Positions 8,533 to 16,468 of a DNA stretch of 64,000 bases are shown here, one piece after another. The translations under genes were made by a program, and so were the position numbers. Position 1 is the stretch's first letter, and every line of letters starts with the position of its first letter. The stretch comes from Paenibacillus aestuarii. Lineage in GTDB: Bacteria; Bacillota; Bacilli; Paenibacillales; NBRC-103111. The stretch lies in NCBI RefSeq assembly GCF_027789125.1, contig NZ_JAQFVF010000002.1:1-64000 (forward strand). The letters run 5' to 3'. The notes under the pieces are model-generated. The model saw only the letters and a program-made list of their open reading frames with translations, searched no databases and was not told the origin of the DNA.

Positions 8533-9167
8533 TGGCCAAATACATTCTCTTTGATTTTGACGGGACGTTGGTGGATTCGCGTGCGCTGCTCGTGAAGCTC
8601 TACAATGAAATGGCGCTTCAGTACCAGTTTCGCCTGATTCGCGAGCAGGATCTGGGGATGCTAAGGTCGCTCTCAATTGCTGAACGCGTGGAGCGGCTTG
8701 GTGTGCCCGCCGTACAAATTCCTAAGCTGGCTATGGCCGGACGCTTGAAGTACCAGGAAAATATTCGGACATTGCAAATCGTGCCGGGAATGAAGGAGGT
8801 CGTCGCCCGGTTGTCGGCGCAGCGACTTACGTGCTCCATTTTATCATCGAATTCGGCAAGCAATATCCGCGCTTTTCTTAAACATAACAAGATGGACAGC
8901 GTCTTTAAGGAGGTTATCTCCGCAAAGCATGTGTTCGGGAAGCATCATTCCATCCGCAAGGTGATGAAAGCTTGGGGAGCGGGGCCGACACAGGTGATTT
9001 ATGTCGGTGATGAGCTGCGGGATATTGAAGCATGCAAAAAGCTAGGCGTCCCGATCATCTCCGTAACCTGGGGGTACGATGCGCCTACGCTGCTCCGCAA
9101 AGGGAAGCCGGATTACATGGTGGATTCGCCGAATGAACTGCTACGAGTCATTTTAGCCTTGACGTAA
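8532..9167 (+). CDS. HAD-superfamily phosphatase, phosphoglycolate phosphatase-like, 211 aa
   Basis: All HAD motifs are present: motif I FDFDGTLVDS (nucleophile Asp), motif II LSSNSAS, a Lys near residue 150 (motif III) and motif IV YVGDELRDIEACK. The cap is of the small alpha-helical type inserted after motif I, as in Gph/PpaX-like enzymes. Length is typical. The ATG overlaps the preceding stop codon, so translation is coupled to the small Cys protein. A phosphoglycolate, pyrophosphate or nucleotide phosphatase role is possible; the sequence alone does not choose. Confidence 0.85.
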   Translation: MAKYILFDFDGTLVDSRALLVKLYNEMALQYQFRLIREQDLGMLRSLSIAERVERLGVPAVQIPKLAMAGRLKYQENIRTLQIVPGMKEVVARLSAQRLTCSILSSNSASNIRAFLKHNKMDSVFKEVISAKHVFGKHHSIRKVMKAWGAGPTQVIYVGDELRDIEACKKLGVPIISVTWGYDAPTLLRKGKPDYMVDSPNELLRVILALT

Positions 9168-9232
9168 ACCTGTCAGGGTTATTTTGTTTTATATAGGCTG
9201 TAAAAGAAGAAGAGATAGTCTGCGAATAGGTC

Positions 9233-9282
9233 TTAAAAACTACTTAAATAGATCTTATGAACTATTTATGTTATACTTATAT
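9233..9282 (+). promoter_or_regulatory. 11-bp-phased array of TTA hexamers, Pho-box-like, with a -10 element
   Basis: TTAAAA (9233), TTAAAT (9244), TTATGA (9255), TTATGT (9266) and TTATAT (9277) are spaced at exactly 11 bp, that is hexamers with five-base spacers. This is the geometry of PhoP boxes (TTAACA-like direct repeats). A TATACT at 9272-9277 could be the -10, and no good -35 lies 17 bp upstream, as in activator-dependent promoters. Confidence 0.5.
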
Positions 9283-9308
9283 ATCATCTGAGTTTACATA
9301 TTTAGGGG

Positions 9309-9656
9309 TTGGTTTCCATATCTACTGTACTGCCGAATCCAAAACAAGTTCTAATTGAAGAGTTTTTTGCCATGATTCGCGGTTTGAAGCGCACCGGGCT
9401 CGACATTATCCACGTCAGAGATTTTTTTTGGCGGGTTTCGGAGATCCGGACCTTCATCCCTCCAACCGTTGAGTTTATGTCAGTGATGAAAACATATAAT
9501 CCTGTTCTGTTTCATGAATTTAAATCATCGCTTGTTCCGAATTCAAGCATGCATCTGCTTGCGGGCCTCTATATGGAGCCGGGGCAAGCGCTGATCAGCC
9601 TCGGCATCGAGTCGGTAGAGCAACTTGAAACCGCAATTAAAGGCAAGACGCATTAG
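9309..9656 (+). CDS. Hypothetical protein, about 112-115 aa, uncertain start
   Basis: I do not recognise this soluble, helical protein. It ends with a region (GLYMEPGQALISLGIESVEQ) that could be a helix-turn-helix-like or SAM-like fold, but that is weak. The start is odd: the only strong ribosome site, AGGGG at 9304-9308, directly abuts the TTG at 9309. The codon at proper distance is ATA at 9318, which would give a protein beginning (M)STVLPNPKQ. The next ATG is 22 codons in. The gene stands alone behind a phased TTA-hexamer array and is followed by a strong terminator at 9688, so it looks like a singly regulated unit. Confidence 0.6.
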   Translation: MVSISTVLPNPKQVLIEEFFAMIRGLKRTGLDIIHVRDFFWRVSEIRTFIPPTVEFMSVMKTYNPVLFHEFKSSLVPNSSMHLLAGLYMEPGQALISLGIESVEQLETAIKGKTH

Positions 9657-9687
9657 CCAGAGGCTCAACTCCCACACGAACAAAATT

Positions 9688-9733
9688 AGGGCTGCCCCCA
9701 AGTAGATGATTCTACTTCAAGGGCAGCCCTTTC
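9688..9733. terminator. Bidirectional terminator
   Basis: AGGGCTGCCC and GGGCAGCCCT form the outer stem and AGTAGA/TCTACT an inner stem. It separates the gene ending at 9656 from topB, which ends at 9761 on the other strand. Confidence 0.85.
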
Positions 9734-9760
9734 GTCTATGCGAATCTATGAATGGAGCAG

Positions 9761-11917
9761 TCAGTCTTTCTTCTCTTTCAGAGCGGCCATCAGTTTCTCC
9801 GCCAGACTGTTCCCCAACTGAGTTTGATCGGAAAATTTCTCAATCAGCTGGCGGTTAGCTTTCGCTGACGCACGCCGGCCACCGCTGCCGCCGGATGCTT
9901 GCGGATCCAGCTTCTCCACGACATTGCACGGCCGGCACTGAAAATACTTCCCGGATTTCCCATTGTGAATTTCCATCTTCTTATGGCACTGCGGGCACCG
10001 GCGATTGGAAAGCTGGCCATCCGCTTCACGCTTATAGGAGCATTCCCGGCTTGAACAGACGAGATAGCGGCCTCGCTTGCCTTTGACTTCTTGCAGGAAC
10101 TCCCCGCATTCCGGACATTTGCTGCCCGTCAAATTATGCGGTTTATAGGCAGCAGAGCTCGTTTTTACTTCGCTGACGAGATCCGCCGCCTTGGCGCGAA
10201 TACCGCTGAGGAATTGCTCAACGCTCCCTTTGCCCTGGGCAATGCGTTCGAGCTCCAGCTCCCAGCGCGCGGTAAGCTCCGGAGAGCGCAGCTCTTCCGA
10301 GGCAAGCTCGATCAGCTGCGCGCCTTTGCCTGTCGGCATGAGCTGAGAGTCTTGACGCTCGATTGTGTCCGAGGACACGAGCTTCTCGATAATATCCGCC
10401 CTTGTAGCCGGCGTGCCCAAATTATGCTTCTCCATCTGGGAGAGCAGGGTAGCCTCGTTGTAGCGTGCCGGCGGTTTCGTGCGGCTGTTGATTTGCCGGC
10501 TGCTTTTGACCGTTATGGCATCGCCCTGCGCCACTTGCGGCAGCGTCTGGGCCGGTGAGCCTTCGTCCTCGGCGTCAGCGTCTTCGCGGTCCGGGTCGGT
10601 GAAGTCGGAGCTGCCGTACACTTCCTTCCAACCGGCGTGTTTGATGACACGGCCTGAGGCGTGAAGCTTTTCACCGGCGACCTCAATCGTCAGCTTGGTT
10701 TCATCATAGCGGCACGGGCCGTAAAAAAGAGCGATAAACCGCCGCACGATGAGATCGTACAGCCGGCGCTCGTCGGCGCTCAGCGTGGCGAGTGCAATGG
10801 CTTCGCCCGTCGGTATAATCGCATGGTGGTCGCTCACCTTGCTGTCATCCACGATGCGCTTGGTTATGTTAAGCGGCTTGCGGATGAACGAGGCGACCAA
10901 AGGCGCATAAGGACCGATGGCGGCCCCCTTGAGCCGCTCCTGGAGCGTAGCCGCCATGTCGGAGGTCAAGTAGCGCGAATCGGTACGCGGGTACGTGACC
11001 AGCTTGTACTGCTCATACAGGCGCTGCAGCACATTGGACGTTTGCTTGGCGGAGAAGCCGAACTTGCGGTTGGCATCGCGCTGCAGCTCGGTCAGATCGT
11101 AGGCCAGCGGATGCGGAATGTGCTTCTCGCTTTGCTGTACCTGCACGATCCGGCCACCCTGGCCCTGCAGCTTCGACTTGAGCGCGTCGGCGCGCTCGCG
11201 GTCGAAGATGCGCGCATCGCCGGTCTTCGGGTCGCGCCAGGTCGCGCGGAACGCGCCAAAATCGGCCTCGATAACCCAGTAATCGAGGGAGCGGAAATTG
11301 CGAATCTCCTTCTCGCGATTCATCATCATGGCCAGCGTCGGCGTCTGCACGCGGCCTGCGGACAAGGACGCGCCGAATTTGCTGGTCAGCGCGCGCGTCA
11401 CATTGAGGCCGATCAGCCAATCGGCCTCAGAACGGCACACGGCTGCTTGATACAGCCGGTTATAGTCCGTGCCGGGCTTCAGCTGTGCGAAGCCCTCGCG
11501 GATTGCCTGATCCGTCTGGGACGAAATCCAAAGCCGTTTGAACGGCTTATTCCAGCGGATCAGCTCCATGATCCAGCGCGCGACGAGCTCGCCTTCGCGC
11601 CCGGCATCCGTCGCAATGACCATCTCGGCGAGGTCATTGCGGCGGCTGAGCTGTTCGATCGCACGATATTGGTGCGAGGTCTCTTTGATGACCTTCAGCT
11701 TCATTCGCTCGGGGATAATGGGTAAATCCTCCAGGTTCCATGTTTTATACTTGGTATCATAATCTTCAGGCTCGGCGAGCGTGACCAGATGGCCAAGCGC
11801 CCAGGTGACGACATAGCGAGGACCTTCGTAATGGTGCTTTTGCTTTTGGGTGCAGCCGAGGACGCGGGCAATTTCTTTGGCGACGCTTGGCTTTTCTGTT
11901 AATACAAGTGTTTTCAT
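9761..11917 (-). CDS. topB: DNA topoisomerase III, 718 aa
   Basis: A type IA topoisomerase that decatenates and relaxes DNA during replication and recombination. The Toprim domain starts at TEKPSVAKEIARVLG and contains the metal-binding DAGREGELVAR (about residues 104-114). The catalytic Tyr is in VTYPRTDSRYL near residue 310. The C-terminal 120 residues hold two Cys-rich zinc ribbons (CPECGEF...CSSREC and CPQCHKK...CRPC) and a basic tail. Bacillus TopB shows a similar arrangement. The ATG at 11917 has GAGGTAAC upstream. It is a single gene between two terminators. Confidence 0.97.
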   Translation of the reverse strand: MKTLVLTEKPSVAKEIARVLGCTQKQKHHYEGPRYVVTWALGHLVTLAEPEDYDTKYKTWNLEDLPIIPERMKLKVIKETSHQYRAIEQLSRRNDLAEMVIATDAGREGELVARWIMELIRWNKPFKRLWISSQTDQAIREGFAQLKPGTDYNRLYQAAVCRSEADWLIGLNVTRALTSKFGASLSAGRVQTPTLAMMMNREKEIRNFRSLDYWVIEADFGAFRATWRDPKTGDARIFDRERADALKSKLQGQGGRIVQVQQSEKHIPHPLAYDLTELQRDANRKFGFSAKQTSNVLQRLYEQYKLVTYPRTDSRYLTSDMAATLQERLKGAAIGPYAPLVASFIRKPLNITKRIVDDSKVSDHHAIIPTGEAIALATLSADERRLYDLIVRRFIALFYGPCRYDETKLTIEVAGEKLHASGRVIKHAGWKEVYGSSDFTDPDREDADAEDEGSPAQTLPQVAQGDAITVKSSRQINSRTKPPARYNEATLLSQMEKHNLGTPATRADIIEKLVSSDTIERQDSQLMPTGKGAQLIELASEELRSPELTARWELELERIAQGKGSVEQFLSGIRAKAADLVSEVKTSSAAYKPHNLTGSKCPECGEFLQEVKGKRGRYLVCSSRECSYKREADGQLSNRRCPQCHKKMEIHNGKSGKYFQCRPCNVVEKLDPQASGGSGGRRASAKANRQLIEKFSDQTQLGNSLAEKLMAALKEKKD

Positions 11918-11980
11918 CGTAACGGTTACCTCTTTCGAACAGGCTGGCTTGCCAAACTTTACTCATTATAGCACAAACCA

Positions 11981-12005
11981 AAAAACCTCCCCATCACGGG
12001 GAGGC
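11981..12005 (-). terminator. Terminator of the TSUP permease gene
   Basis: CCTCCCC and GGGGAGG pair around ATCAC. On the minus strand the hairpin is followed by a run of Ts, eleven bases after the stop at 12016. Confidence 0.85.
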
Positions 12006-12015
12006 TTGTACGACA

Positions 12016-12786
12016 CTAAGCGTGGAAAACCAACGTCCATACTTGCTTGCCAACCAGAAGCAGCGTGACAAGCACGAACAGCGGCTTGACAAAGGTGCTG
12101 CCTTTGCGGATGGCCACTTGGGAGCCGACCAACGCTCCGAAGATCATCGCGATCCCCATCGGCAGTCCGTAATAGTAATTGACAGATTTCATTAGGAAAA
12201 AGGTTCCGAGACTGGCAACATTACTCGCCAAGTTCAGCACTTTGGCATTGGCGGAAGCGCCGACGAAGTCAAAGCCGACCATCAAAAATAAGAAAATGAG
12301 AAACGATCCTGCGCCAGGACCGAAAAATCCGTCATAAAATCCGATGGCGAACGCGCCGATGACGAGCAGGGTTACGGTTTTGGCCGTCAATCCGTTGTAT
12401 GTAGAGGTGACGCCCCAATTTTTTTTGAACAAGGTGTAGATCGTAACGACGATCAGCATACCTACGACAAGCGGCTTCAGGAAGTCGGAAGGAATTTGCT
12501 TAACGGTATATGTCCCTAAGATGGCGCCTATGAAGGAAAGCGGGAATAAGCAAAGAGCCAGCTTCATATTTCCCTTTTTGGACATCAGGAAGGAGCTTGT
12601 ACTCGTCAGTGAGGACATCGTGCCGCCCAGCTTGTTCGTTCCAAGGCCATACACGGGCGGGAGTCCGGCAAAAAGCAAAGCAGGAAGGGAAATCAGTCCG
12701 CCGCCGCCGACGACAGAATCAATAAATGCAGCCAAAAATCCAGCGCCGATTAAAAAGAACAGCATTTCTAAACTCGGGTACTCCAT
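12016..12786 (-). CDS. TSUP (TauE/SafE) family permease, 256 aa
   Basis: An eight-segment membrane protein of the TSUP family, which exports or imports sulfite, sulfonates or other small organic anions. The Gly-rich start (AAFIDSVVGGGGLISLPAL) and its pseudo-repeat later (GFYDGFFGPGAGSF) are the two halves of the family signature. Length is typical. The ATG at 12786 has GGAGTGTG upstream. It is monocistronic with its own terminator. The substrate is unknown, and no sulfur-metabolism gene is adjacent to help. Confidence 0.9.
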   Translation of the reverse strand: MEYPSLEMLFFLIGAGFLAAFIDSVVGGGGLISLPALLFAGLPPVYGLGTNKLGGTMSSLTSTSSFLMSKKGNMKLALCLFPLSFIGAILGTYTVKQIPSDFLKPLVVGMLIVVTIYTLFKKNWGVTSTYNGLTAKTVTLLVIGAFAIGFYDGFFGPGAGSFLIFLFLMVGFDFVGASANAKVLNLASNVASLGTFFLMKSVNYYYGLPMGIAMIFGALVGSQVAIRKGSTFVKPLFVLVTLLLVGKQVWTLVFHA

Positions 12787-13011
12787 GGTGTCACACTCCG
12801 CTGTAAGATATAGTTAGCATAATTGAAAAGTGGTCAATTATCAACGATAAAAATGCGGAAGCGGATGGGCTGGAAGCGGGTGGATAAGCACGCTTTTTGC
12901 AGCTGTGAAGCGCCGCAGCTTGGCTGACTTTTAAAGTTTTTTTAGCGTGAAATCTTTCGGTACAACCTGCATACACTTAGATGATTAAATGGCAGAAGGG
13001 CGGGGATTTGC

Positions 13012-13788
13012 ATGTGGACACGCAAAGAACTAAAAGATAGGGCCAAGCAAGTGCTTAAAACCTCTTATTGGAAAGCGTTTTTGGTTGGCTTGCTGCTGGC
13101 GTTTGTCAGTGGAGGCTTGCCTGGGTCGTTCAATGGAAATTTCGGCGGACACACCGGCAGCCACAATGGAGTGTCAATGCCGTTGCCTGGCATGGGCCAT
13201 GGGGGTGAGGATACTTTTTCGGGCGCTTTTTTGATTTTTCTGCTGATAGCTATCTTGTTTGGCATTCTCGCGCTGCTCAGCGTGCTTGCATTCCGGGTTT
13301 TTCTAGGCGCACCTCTTGAAGTAGGGGCTACGCAGTACTACAAGCAAGCGGCTCAGTCCGATGTTAACATGAATTATTTAGGTTTTGCTTTTTCGAAAGG
13401 GAAGTATGGGGCGATTGTGAAGGCGATGTTCTGGCGTTGGCTGCTCAACTTCTTGTGGACGCTGCTGCTCATTATTCCAGGGATCGTGAAGTCGTATGCC
13501 TACTCGATGGTGCCATTTATTCTGGGAGATAATCCGAATGTTGGGACGAAACGAGCTGTTGAGCTGAGCAACCGGATGACACGCGGACACAAGTGGAAGA
13601 TGTTCGTTTTGGATCTCTCATTTCTCGGGTGGTATTTGCTTGGGGTGATTGCCCTGTTCATCGGCGTGCTGTTCGTTCTGCCCTATTATTATTCGACCAA
13701 GGCTGAGCTTTATTTGGTACTTCGTCAACAAGCGTTGTACGACGGATTGACCAGTGAGAGCGAGCTGAATATGGCGGAGTCCGTTTAG
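13012..13788 (+). CDS. DUF975 family membrane protein, 258 aa
   Basis: The start MWTRKELKDRAKQVLKTSYWKAF is the hallmark of the DUF975 family of Firmicutes membrane proteins of unknown function. Five or six hydrophobic segments follow. Between the first and second lies a Gly/His/Met-rich loop (about residues 40-72). The SYAYSMVPFILGDNP and KMFVLDLSFLGW blocks in the C-terminal half are also family features. The start is ATG at 13012. The downstream gene is a separate unit with its own promoter-like sequence. Nothing in the context indicates function. Confidence 0.85.
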   Translation: MWTRKELKDRAKQVLKTSYWKAFLVGLLLAFVSGGLPGSFNGNFGGHTGSHNGVSMPLPGMGHGGEDTFSGAFLIFLLIAILFGILALLSVLAFRVFLGAPLEVGATQYYKQAAQSDVNMNYLGFAFSKGKYGAIVKAMFWRWLLNFLWTLLLIIPGIVKSYAYSMVPFILGDNPNVGTKRAVELSNRMTRGHKWKMFVLDLSFLGWYLLGVIALFIGVLFVLPYYYSTKAELYLVLRQQALYDGLTSESELNMAESV

Positions 13789-13832
13789 GGTGGGCGCTGC
13801 AGGAAGCAAAATGATTTATTTTGCTGAACGGT

Positions 13833-13861
13833 TTGTACAAAGTCCTTTTGTCCATTACAAT
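13833..13861 (+). promoter_or_regulatory. Candidate sigma-A promoter for the DUF1128 gene
   Basis: TTGTAC and TACAAT are separated by exactly 17 bp, about 38 bp before the ATG at 13900. Confidence 0.5.
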
Positions 13862-13899
13862 GGGAGTATGCGAAGTGATGGGAAGGATGAACGACTGAA

Positions 13900-14124
13900 A
13901 TGAATTTAAACGTATGGTCAGAGACAAATGTAGAATATATGTTCGAGGAAATTAAGAAGAAGCTGCGCATGGCGACTGGCGGCTCCATTAAAGCATCGAG
14001 CGTCAAGGAAGACGTCTACGAAGATTTAAAAGATTTGTATGACCTGGTGATGAGCAAAGACAATTTCAGCATTAGCGAAATTGACGCCATCACCTCTGAG
14101 CTTGGCAAAATCCGCAAAGCTTAA
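13900..14124 (+). CDS. DUF1128 family protein (YfkK-like), 74 aa
   Basis: A small, acidic, helical cytoplasmic protein of the DUF1128 family, which includes B. subtilis YfkK and has no known function. The central YEDLKDLYDLVMSKDNFSISE and the terminal ITSELGKIRKA are typical. The ATG at 13900 has GGAAGGATG upstream. It has its own promoter candidate and terminator, so it should be a monocistronic unit. Confidence 0.8.
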   Translation: MNLNVWSETNVEYMFEEIKKKLRMATGGSIKASSVKEDVYEDLKDLYDLVMSKDNFSISEIDAITSELGKIRKA

Positions 14125-14146
14125 ATCGCTTTGGTGAAGGATGGGG

Positions 14147-14177
14147 CAGCCTCTTCGTAGGAAGGGGCTGTTTTTTT
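14147..14177 (+). terminator. Terminator after the DUF1128 gene
   Basis: CAGCCTCTTC pairs with GAAGGGGCTG around GTAG, followed by seven Ts. Confidence 0.85.
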
Positions 14178-14227
14178 ATGATTATAGGGGGCTTATTGCC
14201 GATCATCTACGGTGCTGCCCGCGATTA

Positions 14228-14346
14228 GTTGGGCTGATTCGGACTGCAGCAGGCTAGAGGTCGGGCGAAGGCGCTGTAGTTCGGATTCACCAAATTGCTG
14301 CGTGTAGAGACCGCTTGCAGATGCTGCAGCCCGGCAAAACCGGGCT
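14228..14346. repeat. Dispersed copies of the 5'-end repeat element, with a hairpin
   Basis: The gene-free stretch 14178-14505 holds degenerate copies of the element seen in 1-580, such as GCTGTAGTTCGGATT at 14272-14286 and GGCTGATTCGGACTGCAGC at 14232. It also has a perfect hairpin AGCCCGG-CAAAA-CCGGGCT at 14328-14346. I see no gene in it. Confidence 0.6.
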
Positions 14347-14505
14347 ACGATAAACAGAACTGCCCGTTAAGCTGCTGCGGCACAAGCCCACGGCAAGACA
14401 TCCGCTCATTTTTGCAGAAACTCGGACAGCTATACAGGCGAATCCTCCCGAGCAATCGTACACTGTAGAGTAGTTCAGTTATGATCCTTGAGGAGGTGGA
14501 TGTTC

Positions 14506-14802
14506 GTGGCATCCAAAATTCGTAAAGAAGATGTAAGGAAATTGATCGGAAAAGAAATCTTCGCTGTTAAGAAAGATGGTACTCGTGTTGCCGGCAAGCT
14601 TGTTCGCATTAACGGCAACACTTTGATTGTTGCTTCGGCAAAAGGCAAAAAAGTGCAAACAAAAGCGATTGTTCCATTGGTCCTTTTTGATTTACTGGCT
14701 ATCGGTACTTCTCCTTTTGCATTTGGTGGCTTTGGCGGTTGGGGCGGTGGCTTTGGCTATCCTTATGGTGGCTTTGGTTGGGGTGGACCTGGCTTCTGGT
14801 AA
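14506..14802 (+). CDS. Small basic protein with Gly/Phe/Trp-rich tail, 98 aa
   Basis: The first 60 residues form a basic, strand-rich domain (KLIGKEIFAVKKDGTRVAG, then INGNTLIVAS) that resembles a small Sm- or SH3-like barrel. A hydrophobic stretch follows (IVPLVLFDLLAIG) and then a tail made almost only of Gly, Phe, Trp, Tyr and Pro (residues about 72-98). GTG at 14506 is chosen because AGGAGG lies nine bases upstream; the ATG at 14500 is too close. Such tails are common in spore-coat and surface proteins of Bacillales, so a spore role is possible but unproven. It has its own terminator. Confidence 0.7.
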   Translation: MASKIRKEDVRKLIGKEIFAVKKDGTRVAGKLVRINGNTLIVASAKGKKVQTKAIVPLVLFDLLAIGTSPFAFGGFGGWGGGFGYPYGGFGWGGPGFW

Positions 14803-14825
14803 TTTATTTCAAATACGCGAGTTTG

Positions 14826-14876
14826 AAAAAACGGCTGTCCTGGGCACGCGCTGTGCTTCGGATCAGCCGTTTTCTT
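14826..14876 (+). terminator. Terminator
   Basis: AAAACGGCTG pairs with CAGCCGTTTT across a 26-base loop, followed by T-rich sequence. Confidence 0.7.
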
Positions 14877-14977
14877 GTTTTCTTGGCAGCGGTGAGAATA
14901 TTGGGATTGTCTGCACGGTCAATATGGTGAACACGATTTTTGATGCGATTCACGCCTCTTATACACGGGGGGATTTT

Positions 14978-15361
14978 TTATTGGGCGTCTGTAAAAGCCT
15001 CAGCAGCAGCTTCTTCCTGCTGCTTTTTGGCTTGTTCGGCGGCTTGCATGTTTTGGGCCACAGAGGTGAAGCCCGCCTGCTGAGCCTGATTGACGATCAT
15101 TTGCTGGATCCACTCCGGCGTATCTTCATCACTGACATTAAGCATATCGAGAAAATCAGAATCGTTCAGCATGGAGCGGGTGCCAAGCAGTTGATTGTGG
15201 TCGCCTTCGACGGAGCCGAATCCTTGGACGGTCTTCTGGTTGCTTTCAAAATCTGTCGGCCAGTTATTGCCCATGTTGATGCACGAAGCGCTTTCCACGG
15301 ATCCGATGCGGATCGAACCGATGATAAAGGTTGGCGACATGAAGGATGATGACATGCTCAA
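14978..15361 (-). CDS. GerPA/GerPF-like spore protein, 127 aa
   Basis: The N-terminal half (FIIGSIRIGSVESASCINMG, then QGFGSVEGDHN) follows the pattern of GerPA/GerPF-type spore proteins: a short strand-rich domain with a Gly-containing repeat. The C-terminal half is acidic and helical and ends in a Gln/Ala/Glu-rich tail. The GerP proteins act in the spore coat to let germinants pass. Its ATG overlaps the stop of the GerPC-like gene by four bases, so the two are coupled. Family assignment is from pattern recognition only; the helical extension is not usual for GerPA/F. Confidence 0.55.
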   Translation of the reverse strand: MSMSSSFMSPTFIIGSIRIGSVESASCINMGNNWPTDFESNQKTVQGFGSVEGDHNQLLGTRSMLNDSDFLDMLNVSDEDTPEWIQQMIVNQAQQAGFTSVAQNMQAAEQAKKQQEEAAAEAFTDAQ

Positions 15362-16128
15362 GCACCTCCTGTTGATTTCGGCTGCGGGGTGTAGCGGTAA
15401 CCGGTCGCCGTCCGCTCGGTGCTGCCTTCGGACGCGGGAGCTGTGAGATCTCGCTTAGGTGAACGGCCGGCGTAATAACCAGTCACGGGATCAGTGGCAG
15501 CGCTGCTTGTTTCTGCTGTAAGCTCCTTTGCAGATACCACAGAAAATCCGGAAGCTGCAGATGAACCACCTGCGGATCCGGCAGACGGGCCAGGGCTAGT
15601 GACACTGGCTATCTTACCCCCGGGCGAGCCACCCGCGGGGGAGGTGGGCGCCCCGGCCCCGGCGTTTGCGCTAGCAGCCTTGCCCCCAGCCCCCCCAGTT
15701 GAGCCCGCTGTCGTGTCCGTTTTCACCGGGGCTTTGGCCGGTGCAGCTGTGGAGTCAGCTTTTGGCTCAGATTTGGTCCCGGTTGCTTTGTTCCAAACAG
15801 TCGTTTCTTCCTTGTGATCCGGCTTAGCGCCAAAATTATTGCCCAAATTGAGCGAACCGCTCAGTTCTTTAATGTCCAACTGGTCCAACCGGAAAGTTAG
15901 GTTCTCTAAAACAGGTTGATGTATATGAAGAGCTTCTACACGGATTTCCGGGGTTTTTTCGGTCAAGCGAAGCAGGAGCTCCTCCAATCTCTTGATTCGC
16001 TGCTCCAACTGCTGAACGGCATGCGGAGGGACAGGCATCACTTGCGGGATGGGCTGCTGTGTTTTTGGGGGCTGCGCGCTTTGGGGCGGCGTAGTGGGTG
16101 TTTTCGTTTTTTGAAACCATTGTCCCAT
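15358..16128 (-). CDS. GerPC-like spore germination protein, 256 aa
   Basis: After a Pro/Gln-rich head, residues about 40-60 form a coiled coil (VQQLEQRIKRLEELLLRLTE). Then comes the block LTFRLDQLDIKELSGSLNLG, which matches the strand motif typical of GerPC. The remaining 130 residues are low-complexity Ala/Gly/Ser/Pro/Thr. GerPC is needed for germinant access through the spore coat. The gene sits six bases after the 73-aa GerPF-like gene and overlaps the next gene by four, so the three form one operon. The start is ATG at 16128, with a weak ribosome site. The long Ala/Gly tail is absent from classical GerPC. Confidence 0.6.
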   Translation of the reverse strand: MGQWFQKTKTPTTPPQSAQPPKTQQPIPQVMPVPPHAVQQLEQRIKRLEELLLRLTEKTPEIRVEALHIHQPVLENLTFRLDQLDIKELSGSLNLGNNFGAKPDHKEETTVWNKATGTKSEPKADSTAAPAKAPVKTDTTAGSTGGAGGKAASANAGAGAPTSPAGGSPGGKIASVTSPGPSAGSAGGSSAASGFSVVSAKELTAETSSAATDPVTGYYAGRSPKRDLTAPASEGSTERTATGYRYTPQPKSTGGA

Positions 16129-16134
16129 AGCCGC

Positions 16135-16356
16135 TCAACTCTTTCTTCGTTTAGGCTGTTCGAAGTCCACCGTATCTTCATCCTGTACAAGGTGGCTGCC
16201 GCCTATGGCCGCATTATGTTCCCCCTTAACTTCGCCAAGCCCCTGATTGGTTTTGTCAGAATGCCGCACGCCGATGATTCGATTCATACCTTTATTTACA
16301 CTGGATGAATTAGCCAAATCATCAATATGGATCGCCTTGAAGTGAATGCGTACCAT
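16135..16356 (-). CDS. Small GerPF-like spore protein, 73 aa
   Basis: A short protein of the same general type as GerPA/GerPF and as its 127-aa neighbour. IHIDDLANSSSVNKGMNRII is followed by NQGLGEVKGEHN, the latter parallel to QGFGSVEGDHN in the 127-aa protein. That shared motif is what ties the two together. It ends in a basic tail (QPKRRKS). The ATG at 16356 has GGAGGGAAC upstream. It is first in the three-gene cluster. Spore function is inferred from the motif and from the neighbouring spore genes. Confidence 0.5.
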   Translation of the reverse strand: MVRIHFKAIHIDDLANSSSVNKGMNRIIGVRHSDKTNQGLGEVKGEHNAAIGGSHLVQDEDTVDFEQPKRRKS

Positions 16357-16438
16357 GAAGTTCCCTCCATCCTCATGAGACTGTCATACCTATGTATATG
16401 GGGACGACAGAAGATTCATTTCCTTTTTGCTAAACAAA

Positions 16439-16468
16439 TAACGCTTAGCCTATGCAGCGTAAGCGTTA
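16439..16468 (-). terminator. Hairpin after the Hsp20 gene
   Basis: AACGCTTA and TAAGCGTT pair across a 12-base loop at the Hsp20 stop codon. The T-run is weak, so read-through into the GerP-like genes is possible. Confidence 0.45.

Noticed and set aside
10091..11725. Long plus-strand frames (155 and 354 codons) opposite topB
   Set aside because: They are antisense shadows of a GC-rich, fully conserved topB gene.
14627..15349. 240-codon plus-strand frame spanning the Gly-rich gene and the GerP-like gene
   Set aside because: It overlaps one gene out of frame and runs antisense to another, crosses a terminator and has no ribosome site.
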